Below are positions 9,161 through 19,135 of a stretch of 64,000 nucleotides of DNA, one piece after another. Within the stretch, counting starts at the first letter, position 1, and each line of letters opens with the position of its first letter. Origin of the DNA: Pseudoduganella armeniaca (GTDB lineage Bacteria; Pseudomonadota; Gammaproteobacteria; Burkholderiales; Burkholderiaceae_D); NCBI RefSeq assembly GCF_003028855.1, contig NZ_CP028324.1:3162001-3226000 (forward strand). The letters are read 5' to 3'. The notes beneath the pieces are model-generated. The model was not told where the DNA came from, did not search any database, and saw only the letters and a list, made by a program, of their open reading frames with translations. Made by a program: the position numbers and the translations under genes.

Positions 9161-9715
9161 ATGGCCAGTTGCGCCGCCGTCGCGCCTCTCTGGCTGTGCC
9201 GGCATGGCGATGCATTGGTGTACCTGGCTCCCTCGCTGGCGCTGGCCGTGGTCTTCCACGCGCTGGCGCGGCGCCACCCGTTCTTTTTCCTGTTCACCCT
9301 GGCCGGCACGATCTGCCACGAGCTGGCCCATTTCGTCGTCGGCCTGCTGACGGGCGCGCGGCCCGGTTCGCTCACGGTCGTGCCGCGTCGCACAGCGGGC
9401 GGCTGGCAGCTGGGCGCCGTCACCCTGGCGCGCGTGCGCTGGTACAACGCGGCACCCACCGCACTGGCGCCCCTGCTGGTGCTGTTGCTGCCGTGCTGGG
9501 TTGCCGTACTGCGCACGCCGCCAGGCTGGCATTTTCGCTGGCTGGACGCCGGCCTGGCGCTGTTGCTGGCGCCCCAGTTCCTGGCCTGCTGGCCGTCTCC
9601 GGCGGACTGGAAGATCGCCATGCGGTCAATGCCGGCAGTGCTGCTGGCGCTGCTCGCATGGCTGGGGTACGACTACGTCACGGGCGGCATCACGCACCGG
9701 CTGCTCGCACCTTGA
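9161..9715 (+). CDS. small membrane protein with HELAH (M50-like) zinc motif
   Basis: A 184-residue, very hydrophobic protein with about five predicted membrane segments. The first membrane region ends in TICHELAHFVVGLLTG, with His53, Glu54 and His57 forming an HExxH motif as in site-2 (M50) metalloproteases. A second acidic ligand of the canonical M50 type is not obvious; the only candidate that I see is the Asp in RWLDAGLAL (about residue 128). No PDZ domain is present. It may be a reduced M50-like protease or a member of a related membrane family in which the motif has another role. It lies ten bases after tdk. Function unknown. Confidence 0.6.
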   Translation: MASCAAVAPLWLCRHGDALVYLAPSLALAVVFHALARRHPFFFLFTLAGTICHELAHFVVGLLTGARPGSLTVVPRRTAGGWQLGAVTLARVRWYNAAPTALAPLLVLLLPCWVAVLRTPPGWHFRWLDAGLALLLAPQFLACWPSPADWKIAMRSMPAVLLALLAWLGYDYVTGGITHRLLAP

Positions 9716-9970
9716 ACGCAGCCGGGTTGGCGCAAAGGCATGCCCGACCGACCAGAGCCGATTGCAACAATCTCCCCCTGTACTGCCGGCTTTAATGCGC
9801 GCTTAAGCGTCGTCGCCGACACTCGTCCTGCCACGCAAGGCGGTCTACACCGCCTGCGCCGATCTTCCCGCGCAGTTCTGTGTAGAATAGGTCCGGCAGT
9901 TTCGTATGGCGGCAGGGTTGAAAAGGCCAGTGCCGTCCGCAGATCGTAATTTTAGTTTCGGAGTACGCCG
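9716..9970. other. intergenic region upstream of prc
   Basis: 255 bases without a gene. A possible -10 element TAGAAT lies at 9883-9888, about 80 bases before the prc start; no clear -35 partner is seen. Nothing else is recognised. Confidence 0.35.
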
Positions 9971-12226
9971 ATGAAGAAGCAAATGCTGTTGGCCGCGATG
10001 TCGCTGGCAATCCTGTCCGCCTACGCGGGCGCCGCTCCCGCCGACAAGGCCGCGGACAAGTCGGCCGACCAGGCGTTGAAGCCCGCCGCCCAACAGACCC
10101 AGGCCGCCGTCTGGGCGTCGCGCGTGCTGTCGCGCTACCACTACAAGGCCACGCCGCTGGACGACGCGATGTCGGAGAAGATCTTCGACCGCTATTTCAA
10201 GTCGCTGGACGCCGAAAAGCTGTTCTTCGTGCAGGCCGACATCGACAAGTTCGCCGATGCCAAGCAGAAGCTGGACGACGCCATCGTCGGCGAGAACCTG
10301 CAGCTGCCGTTCAATATCTACAATCTGTACCAGCAGCGCTTCGCCGAGCGCATCGCCTATGCGCGCGAGCTGCTCAAGACCAAGCCCGACTTCACCTTGG
10401 ACGAAAGCTACCAGTACGACCGTGAGAAGGCCGACTGGGCCAAGGACGATGCCGAGGTCAAGGACCTGTGGCGCAAGCGCGTCAAGAACGACTGGCTGCG
10501 CCTGAAGCTGGCCGGCAAGGACGACAAGGCCATCCGCGACACGCTGGACAAGCGCTACGCCAACTACATGAGCCGCTCGCGCAAGCTCAACAATGAAGAC
10601 GTGTTCCAGATCTTCATGAACGCCTACGCGATGTCGATCGAGCCGCACACCAACTACCTGGGCCCGCGTGCTTCCGAGCAGTTCGATATCCAGATGCGCC
10701 TGTCGCTGGAAGGCATCGGCGCCGTGCTGCAGTCGCGCGAGGACTACACCGTGATCCGCGAGGTGGTGGCGGGCAGCCCGGCCGGCATGTCCGGCAAGGT
10801 CAAGGTGGGCGACCGCATCATGGCCGTGGGGCAGGGCGACAACGGCCCGTTGACGGACGTGCTGGGCTGGCGCATCGACGACGTCGTCGCGCTGATCCGC
10901 GGTCCGAAGGACTCCACCGTGCGCCTGCAGATGCTGCCGGCCGATGCTGGCCCGGATGGCAAGCCGGTCACGATCGCGCTGGTGCGCAAGAAAATCAGCA
11001 TGGAAGAGCAGTCGGCCAAGAAAACCATCATGGAAGTGCGCGACGGCGCCGTCAAGCGCCGCGTGGGCGTGATTTCGCTGCCGACCTTCTACATGGACTT
11101 CGAGGCGCGCCGCAAGGGCGACAAGGACTTCAAGAGCGCCACCCGCGACGTGGCGCGCCTGCTGGCCGAGCTGAAGAAGGAAAAAGTGGACAATGTGCTG
11201 ATCGACCTGCGCAACAACGGCGGCGGCTCGCTGACCGAGGCCGTCGAGCTGACCGGCCTGTTCATCGACCGCGGTCCCGTGGTGCAGCAGCGCAGCGCCG
11301 AAGGCAAGGTCGAGGTGGAAAGCGACACCGTGCCGGGCCTGGCCTGGGACGGCCCCGTGGGCGTGCTGATCAACCGCGGTTCGGCCTCGGCGTCGGAGAT
11401 CTTCGCCGCCGCGCTGCAGGACTACGGCCGCGGCATCATCATCGGCGAACCGAGCTTCGGCAAGGGCACCGTGCAGACCCTGATCAACCTGGACCGCTTC
11501 GGCCAGGGCGACAAGTCGCGCCTGGGCGAACTGAAGATGACGATCGCGCAATTCTTCCGCATCAATGGCGGCACCACGCAGCTGCGCGGCGTCACCCCGG
11601 ACATCAAGCTGCCGGCAATTGCCGACGCGGACAACTTCGGCGAATCGAGCTACGACAACGCGCTGCCGTACACCGTCATCAAGCCGGCCGTCTACATCCC
11701 GGCCGGCGAGGTCAAGGACATCGTGCCGCTGCTGGAGAAGAAACACCAGGCCCGGGTGGCGAAGGACAAGGACTTCCAGTACCTGGTGGACGACATCAAC
11801 TACGTCAAGAAGCAGCGCAAGGAAAACATGATCTCGCTGAACGAGACCGCGCGCCGCAAGGAGCGCGACCAGCAGGAGCAGCGTGCCAAGCTGCGCGAGG
11901 CGCGGCTGGCGGCGGCACCTTCGCCGGACGATCCCATCCTGGTGCCCGATCCGAAGGAAGGCCTGAAGCAGGCGGTATCGGCCAAGCCGGCCGGCGCCAA
12001 GGCCGCCAAGCAGGCGGCCGCCGTGAAGGGCGCCAGCCGCACCGACGACGGCCTGCAGGGCGACGAACGCTCGCTGGCGGCCGAGCTGGAAGCGGAAAAG
12101 GCCGCGAAGAATGCCAAGGACGTGCTGCTGAACGAAGCGGTGCACATCCTGGCCGACGAGGTGGGCCTCTTGAAGACGGATACGCGGCTGGCTTCGCGCG
12201 TGCTGCCCTACACGCCGGACCGTTAA
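9971..12226 (+). CDS. prc: tail-specific (C-terminal processing) protease Prc
   Basis: Periplasmic serine protease of family S41 that trims C-termini and degrades murein hydrolases and tagged proteins. The 751-residue length is slightly above the E. coli enzyme. Order: signal peptide (1-22, ending AGAAP), N-terminal helical domain (30-200), PDZ domain (about 235-330, with LSLEGIGAVLQ), S41 protease domain (about 355-540), and a C-terminal DUF3340-type domain with a long basic/Ala linker. Ser473 in SASASEIF and Lys498 in SFGKGT match the Ser/Lys dyad known from E. coli (same 25-residue spacing). It is monocistronic and closes with a strong terminator. Confidence 0.95.
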   Translation: MKKQMLLAAMSLAILSAYAGAAPADKAADKSADQALKPAAQQTQAAVWASRVLSRYHYKATPLDDAMSEKIFDRYFKSLDAEKLFFVQADIDKFADAKQKLDDAIVGENLQLPFNIYNLYQQRFAERIAYARELLKTKPDFTLDESYQYDREKADWAKDDAEVKDLWRKRVKNDWLRLKLAGKDDKAIRDTLDKRYANYMSRSRKLNNEDVFQIFMNAYAMSIEPHTNYLGPRASEQFDIQMRLSLEGIGAVLQSREDYTVIREVVAGSPAGMSGKVKVGDRIMAVGQGDNGPLTDVLGWRIDDVVALIRGPKDSTVRLQMLPADAGPDGKPVTIALVRKKISMEEQSAKKTIMEVRDGAVKRRVGVISLPTFYMDFEARRKGDKDFKSATRDVARLLAELKKEKVDNVLIDLRNNGGGSLTEAVELTGLFIDRGPVVQQRSAEGKVEVESDTVPGLAWDGPVGVLINRGSASASEIFAAALQDYGRGIIIGEPSFGKGTVQTLINLDRFGQGDKSRLGELKMTIAQFFRINGGTTQLRGVTPDIKLPAIADADNFGESSYDNALPYTVIKPAVYIPAGEVKDIVPLLEKKHQARVAKDKDFQYLVDDINYVKKQRKENMISLNETARRKERDQQEQRAKLREARLAAAPSPDDPILVPDPKEGLKQAVSAKPAGAKAAKQAAAVKGASRTDDGLQGDERSLAAELEAEKAAKNAKDVLLNEAVHILADEVGLLKTDTRLASRVLPYTPDR

Positions 12227-12252
12227 GTATTCGACAATTTCTCAGGGAGCTC

Positions 12253-12279
12253 GGAGGACCTCAGGGTCCTCCTTTTTTT
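12253..12279 (+). terminator. rho-independent terminator of prc
   Basis: Perfect 8-bp stem GGAGGACC / GGTCCTCC with a TCAG loop, followed by seven T. It lies 27 bases after the prc stop. Confidence 0.92.
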
Positions 12280-12329
12280 GCCTGGCAGTGTTATGCGCCA
12301 GCACCATATCTAGTATCACTACAATAAAG

Positions 12330-12430
12330 TGGCATCGTTTTGCGCGGCGCAGCATAATTCACCTGTCTCCTCTATTCTCCTCCAAGGAAATAGATTCAGC
12401 CCACCGGTCTTCCGGTGGGCTTTTTTTTTT
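12330..12430 (+). ncRNA. candidate small RNA ending in an orphan terminator
   Basis: Between the prc terminator and the pao genes lies a second strong terminator that no coding gene needs. The roughly 100 bases before it carry no credible open frame. They hold a pyrimidine-rich single-stranded-looking stretch with CCTGTCTCCT, CTATTCTCC and CTCCTCC, which are complementary to Shine-Dalgarno sequences, as in many trans-acting sRNAs. A TACAAT at 12320-12325 could be a -10, although no good -35 is seen. The 5' end is therefore a guess. The alternative is a simple backup terminator for prc readthrough. Confidence 0.45.
12398..12430 (+). terminator. strong rho-independent terminator, no gene directly upstream
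   Basis: Perfect 10-bp stem AGCCCACCGG / CCGGTGGGCT with a four-base TCTT loop, running into ten T at 12421-12430. It would end the candidate small RNA or any readthrough from prc. Confidence 0.9.
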
Positions 12431-12458
12431 CCTGCGCCCCCCGCAACACGAGGCCCCA

Positions 12459-12511
12459 GGGACAGGCACCTATCTCGGGGCGCCAGCGCCCCCAAGATAG
12501 GTGCCTGTCCC
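12459..12511. repeat. dispersed intergenic palindrome, copy 2
   Basis: Inverted repeat with outer arms GGGACAGGCACC and GGTGCCTGTCCC and inner arm TATCTCGGGGCG. The outer arm differs from copy 1 (GGGACA instead of GGTGACA), yet both sides changed together, so pairing is kept. GGGTTTTGC follows on the right. It lies between the orphan terminator and paoA. Confidence 0.8.
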
Positions 12512-12607
12512 TCTGGGTTTTGCTCACACCAACCGTGCGCACCCAACCTTGTCAATTGGCTAAGCTACTCCCGCTGTCGCCAAGTTTCATCCAAGACAAG
12601 GAACCCC

Positions 12608-13215
<608 letters not shown>

Positions 13216-13219
<4 letters not shown>

Positions 13220-14235
13220 GGCCGTTCGTGCTGCACCATCCGGACAGCGCCGCGCAAGCCGTCACGCTGGCGCGCCAGTCGGCCACGGCGCAGCAGGGCG
13301 CCGGCGTGCGCTTCCTGGCCGGCGGCACCACCTTGCTGGACCTGATGAAGCTGGATGTCGAGCAGCCCGCGCACGTGGTGCAGCTGCGCCGCCTGGGCCT
13401 GGACCGCATCGAGCCGACCCCGGACGGCGGCCTGACCATCGGCGCCCTGGTCAGCAACTCGACGCTGGCGCACGATCCGGTGGTGCGCCAGCGTTATGCG
13501 GTACTGAGCGAGGCGCTGCTGTCCGGCGCCTCGGTCCAGCTGCGCAACATGGCCACGACTGGGGGCAACCTGCTGCAACGCACCCGCTGTGTCTACTTCC
13601 GCGACACGGCGATGGCCTGCAACAAGCGCGTGCCCGGCAGCGGCTGCGCCGCGCTGGGCGGCTACCACCGCAACCTGGCGGTGCTGGGCACCAGCGAGCA
13701 CTGCATCGCCAGCAACCCGTCCGATACGAACGTGGCCCTGATGGCGCTGGACGCCACCGTCCACGTCACAGGCGCCCAGGGCGACCGGGCCATCCCGATC
13801 CGCGAATTTTTCCTCCTGCCGGGTACCACGCCGCACCTGGAAACGGTGCTGGCGCCGGGCGACCTGGTCACGCACGTGAGCGTGCCGCCGCTGCCGCCCG
13901 GTACCCGCTCCACCTACTTGAAGCTGCGCGACCGCGCCTCCTACGAGTTCGCGCTGGCCTCCTGCGCCGTCGTGCTGACGCCGGCGGCGGCCGGGATCGG
14001 CCGCGTCGCCATCGCGCTGGGTGGCGTGGGCACGATCCCCTGGCGCGTGCCGGCGGCGGAAGCGCTGCTGAACGGGCAGCCGGCCAGCGCCGCCAACCTG
14101 GCGGCGGCAGCGGCGGCGGCACTGCAAGGCGCGCGCGGGCACGGCGAGAACGACTTCAAGATCGAGCTGGCACGGCGTTGCGTGCTGCATGCGCTGCAAA
14201 CGGTGAGCGGTCCGACGGCGGGGAGCGGCGCATGA
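13216..14235 (+). CDS. paoB: aldehyde oxidoreductase FAD-binding subunit PaoB
   Basis: Medium subunit carrying FAD, passing electrons between the molybdenum site, the iron-sulfur clusters and the acceptor. 339 residues. The FAD pyrophosphate loop is FLAGGTTLLDLMKLD near residue 35. A cysteine-rich insertion (RCVYF, ACNKRVPGSGCAA, and EHCIASNPSD) matches the extra [4Fe-4S] site known in E. coli PaoB, supporting the Pao type over ordinary xanthine dehydrogenase. The start is the GTG at 13216 overlapping the paoA stop. The end overlaps paoC by four bases (ATGA), so the subunits are translationally coupled. Confidence 0.92.
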
Positions 14236-16433
14236 ACGATCGCGTCATCGGCAGCGCGCTGCCGCGTATCGACGGTCCGAAAAAGGTCAGCGGCCACGCG
14301 CACTACACGGCCGACCGCCACCTGCCAGGGATGCTGGTCGCGCTGCCCGTCTGCGCCACGGTCGGCAAGGGCAGGGTGGCAGCCATCGACACGGCCGCCG
14401 CGCTGGCGCTGCCGGGCGTGCAGGCCGTCTACACGCACGAGAACTTCGGCCGCCTGCACCGGCTGCCCGAGGACAGCGCGCTGCGCCTGGACGAGAAGCA
14501 TCCGCCGCTGCAGGACGACACGGTGCGCTACTACGGCCAGTACGTGGCCCTGGTGGTGGCGGACACGTTCGAGCGTGCCAGCGCGGCGGCGGCGGCCGTG
14601 CGGGTGCGCTATGCGCGCGCGACGCCGGACGTATCGCCGGTCGAGCGGCCGGACCGCGCGCCCGAGCCGTCCACGCAGCGGGGCGACCCGGACCGCGCCT
14701 TCGCGGCGGCGCCCGTGCAGGTCGACGCCACCTATACCACGCCGGTCGAGACCCACAATCCGATCGAGCTCCATGCCAGCGTCGCGCAATGGGACGGCGG
14801 CCAGCTGACCTTGCACGAGACGACGCAGGCCATCGTCAACCAGCGCGCGGTCGTGGCGACCTTGCTGGGCGTGCCGCTCGACGCGGTGCGGGTGGTGACG
14901 GCGTACCTGGGCGGCGGCTTCGGCGGCAAGCTGTGGCCCTGGCAGCACTGCCTGCTGGCGGCCCAGGCGGCGCGCCTGCTGGGGCGGCCAGTCAAGCTGG
15001 TGCTGCGCCGGCCCATGATGTTCCACAACGTGGGCCACCGCGCCCAGACGCGCCAGCGTGTGCGCCTGGGCGCGCAGCCGGACGGCCGGCTGCTGTCCGT
15101 CCAGCACGACTACGCGTGGCACGTCGCGCGCGGCGAGCCGAACGAGGAGAACTGCGGCGAGGCGACCGGCTACCTGTACAGCGTGCCGCACCTGCGCGTG
15201 GCCGGCGGCCCGGCGGAGCGGGACGTGGCGCCCAACACATCGATGCGCGGCCCGGGCGCGGTGCCCGGGCTGTTCGCGCTGGAGTCGGCGCTGGACGAAC
15301 TGGCCGTGCGGCTGGCCATGGACCCGGTCCAGCTGCGCCTCGCCAACGAACCGGGCCACGACGAGATGGCGGACGTGCCGTTCTCGTCGCGCCACCTGCG
15401 CGAATGCCTGCATCGCGGCGCCGAGCGCTTCGGTTGGGCGCGCCGCAACCGGGCGGTCGGTTCGATGCGCGAGGGCGGCACGATCCTCGGCTGGGGCATG
15501 GCCTGCGCCAGCTGGATGGCCAAGCGGCGGCCGGCCGAAGTCACGCTGCTGCTGCGCGTGGACGGCGGCGTCACGGTGCAAAGCGCCACCCAGGATATCG
15601 GTACCGGCACCTACACGGTGCTGGCCCAGATGGCGGCACGCGCCACCGGTATCGACGTGGCCCGCGTAACGGTGGAGATCGGCGATACGGCCCTGCCGCC
15701 CGGTCCCTGGTCGGGCGGCTCGATGGCCACGGCCTCGCTGATTCCGGCCGTGGAAGCGGCGGCGCGCGATGCGATCCGCCGGCTGCTGCAGATGGCGGCG
15801 CCGGTGCTGGGCACGCCGGCCGCGCTGCTGGTTTTCCGAGACGGCCAGGTGCAGCGCACGGACGGCAGCGGCGCCGTGCCGTTGGGCGAGCTGCTGCGCC
15901 GTCTCGGCCACCAGCACGTTGCCGGGCATGGCGACTCCCCGGCCAGCAGCGCCGACCCGCATGCCAAGGACCTGTCGATCCATTCCTACGGCTGCCATTT
16001 CGTCGAGGTGGCGTGGCAGCCGGCGCTGGCGCGGCTGGCCGTGCGCCGCGTCGTCACCGTCATCGACGCCGGCACCATCGTCAACCCGAAGACGGGTCGC
16101 AACCAGATCGAGGGCGCGGTGCAGATGGGCGTGGGCATGGCGCTGTTCGAGCAGACCCATTACGACCGCCGCAGCGGGGCGCCCGTGAACGCCAACCTGG
16201 CCGACTACATCCTGGTCACGCACGCGGACGCGCCGCAGGTGGACGTGACGTTCCTGCCGTACCCGGACCAGGCGCTGAACGAATACGGCGCGCGCGGCAT
16301 CGGCGAGATCGGGCTGGCGGGCGTGGCCCCGGCCATCGCCGCCGCGGTTTATCATGCCACCGGTGTACGGGTGCGCGACCTGCCCGTCAAGATCGAAGAC
16401 CTCATTCAAACATCACAGGAGAGCAGCGCATGA
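14232..16433 (+). CDS. paoC: aldehyde oxidoreductase molybdenum-binding subunit PaoC
   Basis: Large catalytic subunit, 733 residues, binding the molybdopterin (MCD-type in E. coli) cofactor. Visible features are the N-terminal aldehyde-oxidase hammerhead domain (about 15-125, IDGPKKVSGHAHYTAD), the cofactor loop GGGFGGKLWPWQ near residue 230, the segment TSMRGPGAVPG, and the C-terminal NEYGARGIGEIGLAG holding the conserved catalytic Glu. The first subunit carries the Tat signal, so this one is probably exported by hitchhiking. The maturation chaperone PaoD is not in the window. Coupled to paoB upstream and to an aldo/keto reductase downstream by ATGA overlaps. Confidence 0.93.
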   Translation: MNDRVIGSALPRIDGPKKVSGHAHYTADRHLPGMLVALPVCATVGKGRVAAIDTAAALALPGVQAVYTHENFGRLHRLPEDSALRLDEKHPPLQDDTVRYYGQYVALVVADTFERASAAAAAVRVRYARATPDVSPVERPDRAPEPSTQRGDPDRAFAAAPVQVDATYTTPVETHNPIELHASVAQWDGGQLTLHETTQAIVNQRAVVATLLGVPLDAVRVVTAYLGGGFGGKLWPWQHCLLAAQAARLLGRPVKLVLRRPMMFHNVGHRAQTRQRVRLGAQPDGRLLSVQHDYAWHVARGEPNEENCGEATGYLYSVPHLRVAGGPAERDVAPNTSMRGPGAVPGLFALESALDELAVRLAMDPVQLRLANEPGHDEMADVPFSSRHLRECLHRGAERFGWARRNRAVGSMREGGTILGWGMACASWMAKRRPAEVTLLLRVDGGVTVQSATQDIGTGTYTVLAQMAARATGIDVARVTVEIGDTALPPGPWSGGSMATASLIPAVEAAARDAIRRLLQMAAPVLGTPAALLVFRDGQVQRTDGSGAVPLGELLRRLGHQHVAGHGDSPASSADPHAKDLSIHSYGCHFVEVAWQPALARLAVRRVVTVIDAGTIVNPKTGRNQIEGAVQMGVGMALFEQTHYDRRSGAPVNANLADYILVTHADAPQVDVTFLPYPDQALNEYGARGIGEIGLAGVAPAIAAAVYHATGVRVRDLPVKIEDLIQTSQESSA

Positions 16434-17263
16434 CCGACATGGCGATACCGATGATCGAGATGAACGACGGCCACCGCATCCCGCAGCTGGGGCTGGGCGT
16501 CTGGCAGGACGACGACGCGCAGGCCGCCGCGGCGGTGCGTTGCGCACTGCAGGCCGGCTACCGGCTGGTCGACACCGCATCGATCTACGAGAACGAGGCG
16601 GGCGTGGGCAACGGCGTGCGCGAGTCCGGCATCGAGCGCGCCGAGGTGTTCGTCACGACCAAGATCTGGAACGCCGACCAGGGCTACCAGGCCGCCCAGG
16701 ACGCGCTGCATGCCAGCCTGGAACGCCTGGGGATGGACTATGTCGACCTGCTGCTGATCCACTGGCCGGTGCCGAGCCGCGACCTGTACGTGGAGACGTG
16801 GCGTGCCTTGATCAAGCTGCGCGAGCAAGGCCTGGCGCGCTCGATCGGCGTGTCGAACTTCCGCGCCGACGAGCTGCACCGGCTGTTCAAGGAGACCGGC
16901 CAGTTGCCGGCGGTGAACCAGATCGAGCTGCACCCCTGGCTGCAGCAGGGCGAGCTGCGCACGGCCAACGGCGTGCATGGCGTGCGCACCCAGGCCTGGA
17001 GTCCGCTGGGGCAGGGCAAGGTCCTAGCCGACCCGCTGATCGCCGGGCTGGCCGCCAAGCACGCCAAGGAGCCGGCCCAGATCATCCTGCGCTGGCACAT
17101 CCAGCACGGGGTGCTGGTGATCCCGAAGTCGGCCAACCCGGAGCGCATCCGTGCCAATGCGGACATCTTCGATTTCGTGCTGGACGAGGACGACATGGCC
17201 GCGCTGGCGGAACTGGACCGGGGCCAGCGCATCGGGCCGGATCCCGCTACCTTCGGCGCTTGA
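16430..17263 (+). CDS. aldo/keto reductase
   Basis: NADPH-dependent carbonyl reductase of the AKR5 (2,5-diketo-gluconate reductase-like) type, 277 residues. The catalytic tetrad is visible: Asp48 and Tyr53 (VDTASIYENE), Lys78 (TTKIWN) and His111 (LIHWP). The nicotinamide-binding IPKSANPERI lies near the C-terminus. No signal peptide, so cytoplasmic. It overlaps paoC by four bases. The pairing suggests the operon deals with aldehydes on both sides of the inner membrane: oxidation by PaoABC in the periplasm, and reduction of what enters. That link is inference. Confidence 0.9.
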   Translation: MTDMAIPMIEMNDGHRIPQLGLGVWQDDDAQAAAAVRCALQAGYRLVDTASIYENEAGVGNGVRESGIERAEVFVTTKIWNADQGYQAAQDALHASLERLGMDYVDLLLIHWPVPSRDLYVETWRALIKLREQGLARSIGVSNFRADELHRLFKETGQLPAVNQIELHPWLQQGELRTANGVHGVRTQAWSPLGQGKVLADPLIAGLAAKHAKEPAQIILRWHIQHGVLVIPKSANPERIRANADIFDFVLDEDDMAALAELDRGQRIGPDPATFGA

Positions 17264-17349
17264 CGAGCGACCACCGCCGCCGATACCGGGCACAGGCTGC
17301 TGTGTTCGGGTCGCCGACCCGCCAACAGCTGCCTGTCCCCAAGGGCTAC

Positions 17350-18978
17350 TTACTTCGACACCTCGGTTTCCCGCTCGACCCCTTCGCGCGCGCCATCGGT
17401 ATAGGTCGCCGCCTGCCGCACCTGATGCGGGGCTGCCTTGCCCGGCAGCGGCGGCAGCGCCTTGGCCCGCGCCAAGTCGATGCCGGCCGCCTCGGCCACG
17501 CGCCGGCCATAGTCCTCGTCGCAGTGCCAGAAGTGCCACACCATGCGCAGCGCGATCGGCTCGGGACACTGGCGCAGGTCGTCTGCCAGGTTCTTCACCA
17601 GGTCGTCGCGCTCCCAGTCCTCGAACGTGCGGTAACGGTCGCCGGCCTGGCGATAGTCGTCCAGCGTGCGGCTGGTCTGGTAGCGGCCCAGGTGACCCTC
17701 GACCCACTGGTGGTATTCCTTGCCGTTGCGATCGGCCTCGCGCAGGCCGCCCAGGCCGCTGGGTTCGTAGTTGATATGCTTGTTGCCGCCGGCATCGTCG
17801 ACGTAGTAGGCCATCTGGCCGTCGCGCTGGTTGGTGCGGGCGCGCGCGCCTTGCTGCGGCGCGTTGATCGGCAGTTGGAGGTAGTTGGGGCCGACGCGGT
17901 AGCGCTGCGTGTCCGAATACGACAGGGTGCGGCCTTGCAGCATCTTGTCGTCCGAGAAGTCGATGCCGTCCACCAGCACGCCCGTGCCGAAGGCCGACTG
18001 CTCCGTCTCGGCGAAGAAGTTGTCCGGGTTGCGGTCCAGTACCATGCGGCCCACCGGCAGCAGCGGGAACTGGTCTTCCGGCCAGCGCTTGGTGTCGTCG
18101 AGCGGATCGAAGTCCAGCTCAGGATGGTCGCCGTCGCTCATGATCTGCACGCAGAACTCCCATTCCGGGTAGTCGCCCCGTTCGATGGCTTCGTACAGGT
18201 CGCGGGTGGCGTGGCCCGTGTCGCCGGCCTGGATCGCGGCCGCCTCCTGGCTGGTCAGGTTGCGCACGCCCTGTTTCGGCTGCCAGTGGAACTTGACCAG
18301 GTGCGCCACGCCCGCGTCGTTGACGAGCTTGTAGGTATTGACGCCCGATCCCTCCATCTCGCGGTAGTTGGCCGGGATGCCCCACGGGCTCTTGACCCAG
18401 GTGACCATGTGCAGCGCCTCGGGCGATTGCGACACGAAATCGTAGAAGCGCCACGGCTCCTGGCGGTTCGTCACCGGATCGGGCTTGAAGGCGTGAATCA
18501 TGTCGGGGAACTTGATGGCGTCGCGGATGAAGAACACCTTCAGGTTGTTGCCGACCAGGTCCCAGTTGCCCTCGACGGTCTTGAGCTTGACTGCGAAGCC
18601 GCGCGGGTCGCGCGCCGTCTCGGGCGAGTCCTTGCCGCCGATGACGGTGGAGAAGCGCACGAACACGGGCGTCTTCACGCCGGTTTCGTTGAGGACGCGG
18701 GCGCGGGTGTAATTGCTGGCGGGTTCGTCGCCGATCTTGCCATAGGCTTCGAACCAGCCGTGCGCGCCGGCGCCGCGCGCGTGTACGACCCGCTCGGGAA
18801 TGCGCTCGCGGTCGAAGTGGGTGATCTTCTCGATGAACTGGTAGTTCTCCAGCGTGGCGGGGCCGCGTTCGCCGACGGAACGCAGGGCCTGGTTGTCCCG
18901 CACGGGATGGCCCTGGCGGGTGGTCAGCACGGGGCGTTCGTCCTGCTTGCTGGCTTGGCTGTTCGGCTTGTCGGTCAT
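17350..18978 (-). CDS. catalase (heme, monofunctional)
   Basis: Converts hydrogen peroxide to water and oxygen. The 542-residue product is intermediate between small-subunit (about 480) and large-subunit (about 750) catalases. The distal catalytic His66 lies in RVVHARGAGAHG and the proximal heme-ligand Tyr354 in LSYSDTQRYR. VGNNLKVFFIRDAIKFPD is the conserved core box. ATG 18978 is preceded by AAAGGACAG. The C-terminal 50 residues beyond the core are Ala/Lys-rich. It is a single gene, transcribed away from the PEP-CTERM genes. The region 17264-17349 downstream shows only a fragment of a CTGCCTGTCCCC repeat. Confidence 0.93.
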   Translation of the reverse strand: MTDKPNSQASKQDERPVLTTRQGHPVRDNQALRSVGERGPATLENYQFIEKITHFDRERIPERVVHARGAGAHGWFEAYGKIGDEPASNYTRARVLNETGVKTPVFVRFSTVIGGKDSPETARDPRGFAVKLKTVEGNWDLVGNNLKVFFIRDAIKFPDMIHAFKPDPVTNRQEPWRFYDFVSQSPEALHMVTWVKSPWGIPANYREMEGSGVNTYKLVNDAGVAHLVKFHWQPKQGVRNLTSQEAAAIQAGDTGHATRDLYEAIERGDYPEWEFCVQIMSDGDHPELDFDPLDDTKRWPEDQFPLLPVGRMVLDRNPDNFFAETEQSAFGTGVLVDGIDFSDDKMLQGRTLSYSDTQRYRVGPNYLQLPINAPQQGARARTNQRDGQMAYYVDDAGGNKHINYEPSGLGGLREADRNGKEYHQWVEGHLGRYQTSRTLDDYRQAGDRYRTFEDWERDDLVKNLADDLRQCPEPIALRMVWHFWHCDEDYGRRVAEAAGIDLARAKALPPLPGKAAPHQVRQAATYTDGAREGVERETEVSK

Positions 18979-19094
18979 GACTGTCCTTTCAAATCGATGG
19001 CTTGGAGGCCGGACGATTCTAGCCGTGCCAGCAAGATCGGGGCGTACGCCAGACAAAGAGAGATTTGGAGAGATTTCAGACGCCTCGCGCAACC

Positions 19095-19100
19095 TATAAT
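19095..19100 (+). promoter_or_regulatory. possible -10 element upstream of PEP-CTERM genes
   Basis: A perfect TATAAT, 36 bases ahead of the start codon, suggests transcription from about 19107. No convincing -35 box is seen, so an activator or a weak promoter is possible. The same 157-base divergent region (18979-19135) must hold the catalase promoter. Confidence 0.4.
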
Positions 19101-19135
19101 CGATGCCCCGCTTACCAGAAATCACAGGAGTTCCC

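Noticed and set aside
12329..12607. In-frame upstream extension of paoA
   Set aside because: It would read through a strong terminator and a palindrome. The Tat signal begins properly from ATG 12608.
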